DNA from: Megalobrama amblycephala
Taxonomy: Eukaryota; Chordata; Actinopteri; Cypriniformes; Xenocyprididae
Length of the DNA: 64,000 nt
Assembly (NCBI RefSeq): GCF_018812025.1
Contig: NC_063066.1
Location: forward strand, 3,182,692 to 3,246,691
Direction of reading: 5' to 3'
The stretch's first letter is position 1. Every line of letters starts with the position of its first letter. Positions 23,601 through 35,600 of this stretch are shown here, one piece after another. Both the position numbers and the translations under genes were made by a program. The notes under the pieces are model-generated. The model saw nothing but the letters and a program-made list of their open reading frames with translations, did not search any database and was not told the DNA's origin.

Positions 23601-26600
23601 GAAGACAGAGAATGCAAGCACTATGTGCTCAGGCTCTCGTCAAAATAAAAGTCACAACAACAAGCACTGTTTACGTCACTTCAGAGTTCCTACTGGCGGT
23701 GCAAATGCAACCAGGAAAATGGTCCTAGGGGAACATCCTAGAACAACATGGTGCGAACGCCCCAATTATTACAAAAAAGCACACATGCATTTAGCTGGTT
23801 TTGCAGCAAAAGACAGTCAAATTTGTTAAATACCTATGAACTGACTAAAGTGACATTTTTAAAAATAAGGCATTTCAATAACTGACTAATAACTTTTCAT
23901 TGCCATTAAAGTGAAATTACTGAACCTAAACATAGGATCCTGATTTAAAAAAAAAAAAAAAAAAACAAACAAACATCTCAGACGGACTTAGAGGTTTTTG
24001 CATCTGAACTGAATTTATTTTTTCATTTTTGGGTGAACCTTTTAAGGAACTTAGTGTCAGCAGGTCTCAGAGAAAGCTAAAACAACTATTTTAGGGTCAG
24101 TGCCAATTTACTGTAGTTCCTGCAAAAGGTACAGACCTCTTCATGGAACTATTATTCCTGTCAACACCACAGGACAGCACAGTCAGCAACAGGAAGTCAG
24201 CAAGCCTGCTAACAGGAAGTCTAGTGAGGCAAGCAGCAGAGAACAGATCACAACAAGCTGTCCATTGAGAGGGAGTTTGTGTAGCATTGTCAGGAAAATA
24301 TGATTGCATGCATTACATGAGGGCAATGAAAACATATCAGATTTGTCGGAGATGGAGTCGAATTTGATTAGCTGCTCGGCATCAACATTACAGGGGCTTT
24401 TCAGTGTTTTAATCATTCCACTTGTGTTTCAAAGGGAAAATTCGATGCAACTGCTTCTAGAGTCGGTATGATCAATAAATGAAAAGTTGTAAATGAGCCT
24501 TATTATGGCACTGAAGAGGGGCAAGAGTGAAGAGCAGTCATGAGTCACTATTATAAATTCAGGATCCTCACTCTCACCCTAACCTCAGCTGCACACACTT
24601 ATTCCAACCCATCAAAGAGACTGGGATTTAATGGAAATTTCCCATCTTTGAAATTCATCCAATTTACACCAGCCCTGATAGCGTCATGCATGGAAGGCTT
24701 AGGGCCACATATTTTCTTCAGGGTGGATGGGATAAAGAGGTAATTTTCTGCAAAAAAAAAAAAAAAATCATATCAGGGATATTCTTAGCACATTGTGTTG
24801 CTATCTCCAATGCTCCACCATCATCTCCACCATCTTTAATTTAGCAGACAACTTGCTTTGTTACAACAGTATATGGTCCTCAAAACACTGTAGCGCTTAA
24901 GGGCAGATCGCTGCTCTTGCAACCCTGCTGGCTTGGACAAATTGATTCAGTTATATCTTTGTCAGAAAATATCATTTGTTCCTATGGGAACGCTTGCTAA
25001 ATAATAAATAAAAAATGATGTCTACTGCAAAATCTTTTGAGAGTGTGTCTGAGAATGGAAATTCCTCCCTGGTGGATTGGTTTGCTGTACAGTCTGGTCA
25101 TGTGACACTTGGGATTAGAGGAAAGACTGTCATTTCTATTCTTACTTCAGGACCCCATCAGCCCTCAGGCCACACGAGTCCTGTAATGGCTGGACGTACA
25201 CACTGTCTGTGACAAAACCATTTCTGAGAGCCCTTAATAGATCCCTTAAAGCAATGTTCTGTGTTCAACACAACTTAAGCTCTATCCACAGCATCTGCAC
25301 TCCGCAGTCACAGAAAATAACGCAATATATATTGAGCGAGTTTGACAAGGGCCTAATTGTGATGGTTAGACAATGGGTCAGAGCATCTCCAAAACTGCAG
25401 CTCTTGTGGGGTGTTCCCAGTCTGCAGTGGTCAGTATCTATCAAAAGTGCTCCAAGGAAGGAACAGTGGTGAACCGGAGACAGGGTCATGGACGGCCAAA
25501 GACTCAGCGAAGGCTGACCAGTGTGGTCCGATCCAACAGATGAGCTCCTGTAGCTCAAATTAAAGTTAATGCTGGTTCTGATAGAAAGGTGTCAGAATAC
25601 ACTCGTATGGAGCTGCAGATCAGTCAGGGTGCCCATGCTGACCCGTCCATCAGAACTGGACCACGGAGCAATGGAAGAAGGTGTCCTGGTCTGATGAATC
25701 ACGTTTTCTTTTACATCACGTGGATGGCCGGGTGCGTGTGCATCTCTTTCCTGGGGAACACATGGCATAAGGATGCACTATGGGAAGAAGGCGAGCCGGC
25801 GGAGGCAGTGTGATGTTTTGGGCAATGTTCTGCTGGGAAACCTTGGGTCCTGCCATCCATGTGGATGTTACTTTGACATGTACCACCTACCTAAGCATTG
25901 TTGCAGACCATGTACACCCTTTCATGGAAACGGTATTCCCTGGTGGCTGTGGCCTCTTTCAGCAGGATAATGCTCCTGACACAAAGCAAAAATGGTTCAG
26001 AATGGTTTGAGGAGCACAACAACGAGTTCGAGGTGTTGACTTGGCCTCCAAATTCCCCAGATCTCAATCCAATCAAGCATCTGTGGGATGTGCTGAACAA
26101 ACAAGTCCGATCCATGGAGGATCCACCTCGCAACTTACAGGACTTTAAGGATCTAGAGGAGTCCATGCCACATATTTTAATTTTTAAATTACAGATTTTA
26201 ATCAATATAGTAATGAGAACTGGGGATGCTTAATTGTTATTTTCTATAAATAGGCTTAGTCAACATCAAATTAAAAATTAAGGATTCTTATTTTTTATGG
26301 AATATTGCAGTTCATTATAAATGATTCATTTGTGTATGTCATTATTTTTAAAAAAATCATGTCTTTTTCCAATCTTTAATTCACTAAGTACTGCAAACTT
26401 GCATGAGTAATTAGCAAATTACAACGATCCAATCACTTCCCGATGGACAAAATCCCACGCTACATTTTTTTCTCGTTTGAGAAAAAATTTCTCCTTTGAT
26501 TTTGGGGAAAATAATGACCTGGACATATTCTTGACAGTACTTTTATCCATCCATCCATCCATCCATCCATCCATCCATCCATCACCCACCATCCACAGTC

Positions 26601-29600
26601 ATCAATCCATCCATCCATCCATCCATCATCCATTTATCCATCCATCCATCCATCCATCCATTTATCCACCCATCCATTTATCCATCCATCCATCATCCAC
26701 CCATCCATTTATCCATCCATCCATCCATCCATCCATCATCCACCCACCCACCCATCCATCCATCCATCCATCCATCATCCATCCATTCTATCCACCCATC
26801 CATCATCCACCACCCATTTATCCACCCCTCAATCCATCCATCCATCCATTTATCCATCCATCCATTCATCCATCCATCTATCCACCCATTCATTTATCCA
26901 TCCATCCATCCATCCACCCATTTATCCACCCATCCACCCATTCATTTATCCATCCATCCATCCACCCATTTATCCACTCATCCATCCATCTATCATCCAT
27001 CCATTTATCCATCCTTCTATCCACCCATTCATTTATCCATCCATCCATCCATCCATCCATCCATCCACCCATTCATTTATCCATCCATCCATCCATCCAT
27101 CCATCCATCCACCCATTTATCCACTCATCCATCCATCTATCATCCATCCATTTATCCATCCATCCATCCACCATTTATCCACCCATCCATCCATCCATCC
27201 ACCATTTATCCACCCATCCATCCATCCATCCATCCATCCATCATCCATCCACCATTTATCCACCCATCAATCCATCCATCCATCCACCATTTATCCATCC
27301 ATCCATCCATCCACCATTTATCCACCCATCAATCCATCCATCCATCCACCATTTATCCATCCATCCATCCATCCATCCACCATTTATCCACCCATTCATC
27401 CATCCATCCATCCATCCATCCACCCATCCATCCACCCATTTATCCACCCATCCATTCATCCATCCATCCATCCATCCATCTATCCATCCACCCATTTATC
27501 CACCCATCCATCCATCCATCCATCCATCCATCATCCATCCACCATTTATCCACCCATCAATCCATCCATCCATCCACCATTTATCCATCCATCAATCCAT
27601 CCACCATTTATCCACCCATCAATCCATCCATCCATCCACCATTTATCCATCCATCCATCCACCATTTATCCACCCATTCATCCATCCATCCATCCATCCA
27701 TCCACCCATCCATCCACCCATTTATCCACCCATCCATTCATCCATCCATCCATCCATCCACCCATCCATCCATCCATCCATCCATCCATCCATCCATCCA
27801 TCCTGTATGAAGATGAAAGCACAATTGAGATCTGTTTCCTCCACAGACACTCCATCTGGGCACACAATAAATGGCCACCTTTTCCAAGGGACGGGTGAGA
27901 ACTAAACATTATAAGTCTATCTGTTCCTCTGCATCTTTTTCAAATAAAATTTGGTGTACAAAACAGGTTGAGGAGGGCTGAAGGTGAGATTGGGGTGGTC
28001 TGATGTCTTAAATACTGTTAGAGTATGTCTTGATCATATAAGCAAAATTTTATATACACTGTCCTCCAAAAGTTTGGAAACACCCCTGGCAAAATGTGGT
28101 TTTGGATGATATCAGCATAAATCCTTATAATTTTTTGGTGCAAATACATTACAGTAACTTGACATTATCATTGAAGACCAGCAATAATAATTTTCATTTT
28201 GATTACATAATAATGGCAATATATACATGTCAAAGTCAGACATGCCCCTTTGCCAGCTGTGATGCTGGTTACTGGTTTAATCTTGGCTCAGGTTTGTAAA
28301 AGATTTTTGGGTCAGAACACCTTAATACCTTCAACAATTGATTGCCAATTACGTTTAGAATACAATGAACCAATCAGAACCCAGTTTAGGTCAGATAGCT
28401 GCTAATGCTGGATATTTTGATGAATCAAAAAATTTAAGTTTTTTCTTTGTATAAACTGTTTATGCAATAAAATATGTTTTCATAGTTTGTGTTGTCCCTT
28501 ATCAGTGCAAAATTATCACAAATGAAAAAGGATCCATGCCAATATTGTCCAAAACCCCACATTTCTAGGGCGTTTCCAAACTTTTGGAGGGCAGTGTATA
28601 TAAAAAACAACCTGCTCAAAATCACCATATCACATTGAGTAAATACCATCAAAACTGTAGACTGTGAGTAAACAGACTTAACAGCATATCACCCCAACTA
28701 TAAAACAAACAGCTGCAGCCTGCACAAACTCAGTTTATTCCTCAGAATATCATGTAGTTTACCTCATGTCATGATTATACTCTTACATGCAAAGAAGGTA
28801 TTTATTGGGGCGGCTATGGTTATATTGCTCCGTGTGCCTGGTTTTGGGCAGGTTTTTATTAGTATTCTGTAGCTTTAACAGATGGTGCATATATTTTTGA
28901 GGGCGATGGATCTGCAGTCACATACCATAAATAGCGTTAAATAAATAAAAATCTCTATGCTTGAGATGAAAATGAGCATGATTCATTGAATAGGAAGTGA
29001 ACACCTCAGCTTCTATACAAATTGCAATGTGCTATATTTCATGTAAAAGGTCACGTCAGACTGAGTTAGGCAGGGAAATGAGATTATAATAATCATCTTA
29101 AAGCTAAGAAAGGCCTACTTAAGGAGCTCTATTGTGACATGTTGATGTCTCAGAGCTGCGAGACGCCGAAACAGAGGACTGCAGAGAAGAGAGCCAGAGG
29201 AAACAAGACACACTCGCGATCCCGACAGACAGCAGTCACTATGAGACGCCCATTCAGACGACCATCTCAGGTCAGAGCGTGTGATGCATCTGAGCGTTTG
29301 TTTAGATCTGTGTGGTGCGGTTCAGATATGATGTTCGTGGGTGTGTGGGTGGGTTAGATGAGATTCTCTTTGAGACTACTTCAAAAATCTCAAAAAATCA
29401 TTGTGATTGTAGCCTGAGGTATAGACGGATCCCAGTAGTATCAGCCGTCAGCAGCGGCTCTACCTCCTCCACATTGTGAACACCCATCAAAAATTCTCTG
29501 TGTTCACTTTCCGCCTTAAAAACAATCAGTATTGTTTTCATGTTTTGGCTGATGTGTTTGCAGCATTGGGGAAGCAGGCTGTGCCAGGTCTTATTCATAA

Positions 29601-32600
29601 GTGACTGCGGTGTCAGGGTTCAGGGACCACAATGCACTTCTGCAGACTTGGAGACTCTTTGACTATTTATAACCAGGGAGACATAATACAGAGGGTTCAA
29701 GATAATGAAGGAAAACATATCTTCTGGGAGGCCTGGCTCAGTGGTCTGTCCTTCAAACTCATACATCCATGTAACAGCACAAGGGTTTTAACAATTTATT
29801 ATTTTTTCCCTTCTCCTCTCCTTTCTACCTATGAATAGATACTGATGTTTCAGGATTTGGCCTTCTACATACATCAAGAAGAGTAAGCCATTCTTACTAA
29901 AGCTGTTTTATAATTTAAATCTGTTGTTTAATTGATATGTTTATGGCTAGGAAGGCTCACATTTTAATCTGAAGCACATAAGAGCATTTTTCTCTTTTTT
30001 ATGATCTAAATTCACTAAATGTGCACTAATTTAAAAATTTTGGAATAATTAATCCAAATCATCATATTAGAATGATTTTTGAAGGATCATGTGACACTGA
30101 AGACTGGAGTAATGATGCTGAAAATGTTGATTAGGGATGCACGATATATATCGGCCACCATATCGGTATCGGCCGATATATGTTCATTTTTAATATTGTC
30201 GTTATCGGCCAGATAAGAAAATTTTGCTGATATATTAAAGCAGATAAATAATGGATTATTTCCTTCACCTGTGACACTTCAGTGGTTAGAATTTTGTCAG
30301 GCTTAATCAGAAAAATTTTGATTTAGATTTATCGGCCCATATATCGGTTATCGGCTTTCAAAATATAAAGAATTATCGGTTCTCAGTATCGGCCAAAATG
30401 TTCATATCGGTGCATCCCTAGCTTTGATCACACCATTAGAAAACCATTATGGATGCAGGATATATCGGCCATAATATCGATATCGGCCGATTATGTTCAT
30501 TTTTATTGTTATCGTTATCGGCTCGATAAGAAAATTTGGCAGATATATTAAAGCCGATAAATATTGGATGGATTTCCTTCAGCTGAGACACTATCCGCCA
30601 TGATGGTTTTGAATTGCTTGAAATATGATTGAAATCACTTCAAAAAGGAAAATACAGTTACTGTAAGTACAGCATGTGCAGAGCAAATCTGTCATATAGG
30701 CTACATAATATTATAATGATAGAATATAACATATTTATAATTGTGTGTTTGGGACATGGCTTTTAATGGTGAGACTTGTTTTTGTTATCAGGCTCTCAAA
30801 AATTATATAAAAACTTTGATTTAGATTTATCGGCCAATATATCGGTTATCAGCTTTCAAATATAGAGAATTATCGGTAACAGCCATAATGTTCATATCGG
30901 TGGATCCCTAGCTTTGATTACAGGAATACCATTAGAAAACCATTAGGGATGCACAATATATCAGCTACCATATCGGTATTGGCCGATATTTGTTAATTTT
31001 TAATGTTATCAATATCAACCCGATAAGAACCTTTGGCCGATATATCAAAGCCAGTAAATAATGGATGGATTTCCTTCAGCTGAGACACTTCAGATGCGCG
31101 CTATCTGCCATTTATAGTTTTGAATTGCTTGAAACACTTAAATGGAAGGAAAATACAGTTAAGTACAACATGTGCAAGTCTGTCATATAGGCTACATAAT
31201 ATTATAATGACACCATTATAATTGTGTGCTTGGGACATGGTAAGACTTTTGTTTTTATAATCAGGCTCTCAAAAATTATATAAAAATTTTGATTTAGATT
31301 TATCGGCCAATATATCAGTTATCGGCTTTCAAATATAAAGAATTATCGGTTATCGGTATCGGCCAAAATTTTCATATCAGTGCATACCTAAAAAAACATT
31401 ATTTTAAATTATAAAAATACTTCACAATTTTACTGTTTTTACTGTATTTTTTAACAAAAAAAATGCAGTTTTGGTGATTTTTTTTTTTTATAAATTAGAA
31501 AAATAATTATTTTAAAATTAATCATAATTTTAAAACCATTTTTTTTACATTACTATAATATAATGTTGTAATACTGTTCCCTAACACCCAGATCTGCACA
31601 TATTTATAGCTTTGCATGGAAGCTGCAAACAAAATTGAATTGCTTCGTTTTTATTCAAAATTTGATTCACTGATTCAGAATCACTCATTAGTACTTAAAC
31701 TAAAATGACTATTTAGTAATGTTACAAACATGCAAATGCAGGTAACACTTTACAATAATGTTTCATTAGTTACCATTAGTTATCATGAACTGCATTTCTA
31801 CAACATTTATTAATCTTAGTTAATTTCAACATTTACTAATTCAGTATTAAAATCAAAAGTTGCATTTGTTAATATTAATGCACTGTGAGCTTACATGAAC
31901 ATGCATTTTTATTAACTAACATCAACAAAGATTAATAAACACTGTAGCAAATGTATTTCTCATTGTTAGTTGATGTTAGTTAATACATTACGTAGTGTTA
32001 ACAAATGAGATCTTATGATAAAGCATTACCAAAATGCACTACTGTGCTTCAATGTCATGTCTTTGAATAAAAGCATTACCAAATGCATCATGCAAATGCT
32101 TTATTAACTGGTTTAACTGATTGATTAAAAAAATAAATGAATCTAAAGGATAATTTGTAGCTTCATTGCCAAACAACCCATTTTAAACTGCTCTTTCTTC
32201 TTTCAGTATGTGAAGCTGATGAATTTCCAGGAGGAGGTGAGGGCTCACCGGGATCTGGATGGGTTCTTGGCTCAGGTCAGCATCCTGCTGGATGAGAAGG
32301 CTGCCTCCCTGGATGAAGTACTGCGCAGAATGCTGGACCATGTGGCCACGGACGGGCAGGGCAGCTGCAATGCGGAGGAGGTCATGAGTGCTCTGTTCAC
32401 AGATGCCGGAGGACAGGATGCCAATGGTGAGCAGCGGGCTCCTCGCCCCACGTGCCACAGGTCATCTAGTCTAGCAATCCAGAAATCCAGGGCAACCCCT
32501 CTGAGATTGTGGTTAATGGAAGACCCGCTGTCCTTAACAACAGGGAATGGGTTTTACAGTTTCTCTCTCTTTCTGTCTTTTCAAGTTCACCTTTTGACCG

Positions 32601-35600
32601 AGACCATTCAGGGTGTGACGGCGACAGCCACTGGAGTTCGCTACCAGCAGTCCTGGCTCTGTGTGCTGTATGTACCACTTTAACATTAATAAAGAAGTGT
32701 TTTAAAATATATATGTATATGGTCCACCAGTATGTTTTTACCATATCTTCTCTGGAGGCTTCCTACGAACAGTAATGATGGCATTGGTTTTACCGTATTT
32801 ACCTTTGGAAGTGCATGGAAAGTCTTCTCGACATGTTGATCATGAACCAAACTCTTCAATGTCTCAGCTACAACTACAGTGTTTAAGGGTCAAAGTAGAT
32901 GTTGTTCGCAGGCAGCCAATGAAGACCATAGGCTGGCATTATGCAAATGTGTTACAACCTAAGACTGAAATTACTGACAATTCGTTTCAGGCAGTTCAGA
33001 ATCAGCTCTTTGTTGAGAGACATTAACTCCATTTATCTGCACTCACACTATATTCACAAACAGCCATATTACACACTGCATGAAAGGTAAAAAAAAAAGC
33101 ATAACAGAGGCACTTTAAACATACAGCTAATGTAAAGTGTGTGGCCTTCTATATTCAGCTGTAACGTGAAGAGTCTTCAGAGACGCTGTGTTTGCATTAC
33201 CCGTCTGGAGCGGCCGCAGAACTGGGGTGTAAACTGCTGTGAAGTCCGTTATGTTATCCTCATCCTGGCACCGCCTCGAACGGTAAGCCATTCCTTTCAC
33301 CTTCCAGTCATATCCTCCAATCATGTCTACTAATTTGCAGCCGTGTTCATTTTTACACTTTGAGTCTTCAGACTTTTTGTTACATCTGTAGTGTTGCTTC
33401 TCTCATCTTAGATGATATGCTATTTAAGATTCCTTTTATTTTTCCTCTTTCTTACTGTGCAGAAAAGTACAAAGACTGCCATAGAGCTCGGTCGCACATT
33501 TGCCACCTTGTTCTCAGACATCTCGTTTAGGCAGAAACTCCTGGAAACTAAGACCCAGGAGGACTTCAAGCAGGAGCTGGTGATTCAAAGGCAGCGGCTC
33601 TCCACTGTCATCCAGAAACCCTTGGTGGAGGAACAGACCGACCCACACAGCAACAAACCACTCAAGGTCTGATGCCGAGAGAGGCTCGGGTCATGTTAAT
33701 GGCTTCACCAACCAATTATCTGCTCAGTCTGCCTGTTAACGCAATGTTCAGTTTTCTCTGTGGGTCATTAAGTGCGTTCCCCACATGTATAGTCCACCTT
33801 CACATTATGCTGAACCTTGACCACATAAAACTTCTCCACACTGATGTAAGCATGTCCCTCCACCACCCCCAGAACACCCTATTACCCAACAGCCACACTG
33901 CAGACTCATTTGAAGAGCTTTTCTAAGACTCATCCAAGTAATGAATTACTACAGCACAGAAAATATTAACGAATATTCATTGAATGGATTAGGGACACAA
34001 ATCCAGTTTTTTTTGCAGTGGGAGCGATTAGACATGTTTGATAAACATAAACGTTTACCTTTAAAGATCAGTCCATTCCACCTCAGAGATATGACAGTTC
34101 TTGAAATAATCTGTTTAACTGACATTCAGTTCATTAGAGTAAAAATTATTTTTATTAAACCAAATTTATATACCAATACTTGCTACCCTGTTACCTGTTC
34201 TGGTATAATTCATTTTATTTTTCAGTTTACACTTTAATCATTTAAAAATACACTCCTGCTCAAAAGTTTGGGGTCAGTAAGATTGTTTTAAAGGCATATG
34301 CTTCCACTGCTCAGAAATTCTGGTCCGGATAGTTGCGAACACAGACAAGTGGATTGATACAAACAGTGAGAAATCCCAGTGCTGTTGTACTAAATATGTG
34401 TAACACACTCGGCCAAAAAGATTAAATGACTAACAACTTCTGTATCTGTAGTATGATATTTTGTCAGAAGTGTGTAATATAAAGTCAGAATTGTGAGATA
34501 TAAAGTCAGTATTGTGAGATATAAAGTCAGTATTGTGAGTTATAAAGTCAGTATTGTGAGTTATAAAGTCAGAATTGTGAGATATAAAGTCAGTATTGTG
34601 AGTTATAAAGTCAGTATTGTGAGTTATAAAGTCAGAATTGTGAGATATAAAGTCAGAATTGTGAGTTATAAAGTCAGTATTGTGAGTTATAAAGTCAGAA
34701 TTGTGAGATATAAAGTCAGTATTGTGAGTTATAAAGTCAGTATTGTGAGTTATAAGGTCAGAATTGTGAGATATAAAGTCAGAATTGTGAGATATAAAGT
34801 CAGAATTGTGAGTTATAAAGACAGAATTGTGAGTTATAAGGTCAGTATTGTGAGATATAAAGTCAGTATTGTGAGTTATAAAGTCAGAATTGTGAGTTAT
34901 AAAGTCAGAATTGTGAGATATAAAGTCAGAATTGTGAGATATAAAGTCAGTATTGTGAGATATAAAGTCAGAATTGTGAGATATAAAGTCAGTATTGTGA
35001 GATATAAAGTCAGTATTGTGAGTTATAAAGTCAGTATTGTGAGTTATAAAGTCAGAATTGTGAGATATAAAGTCAGTATTGTGAGTTATAAAGTCAGTAT
35101 TGTGAGTTATAAAGTCAGAATTGTGAGTTATAAAGTCAGTATTGTGAGTTATAAAGTCAGTATTGTGAGTTATAAAGTCAGAATTGTGAGATATAAAGTC
35201 AGAATTGTGAGATATAAAGTCAGAATTGTGAGTTATAAAGACAGAATTGTGAGTTATAAGGTCAGTATTGTGAGATATAAAGTCAGTATTGTGAGTTATA
35301 AAGTCAGAATTGTGAGTTATAAAGTCAGAATTGTGAGATATAAAGTCAGAATTGTGAGATATAAAGTCAGTATTGTGAGATATAAAGTCAGAATTGTGAG
35401 TTATAAAGTCAGTATTGTGAGTTATAAAGTCAGAATTGTGAGATATAAAGTCAGAATTGTGAGATATAAAGTCAGAATTGTGAGATATAAAGTCAGTATT
35501 GTGAGATATAAAGTCAGAATTGTGAGATATAAAGTCAGTATTGTGAGATATAAAGTCAGAATTGTGAGTTATAAAGTCAGTATTGTGAGTTATAAAGTCA

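Noticed and set aside
26477..27898. 473-codon open frame rich in IHPS
   Set aside because: Translation of the ATCC array; its complement is equally open, as expected for a simple repeat.
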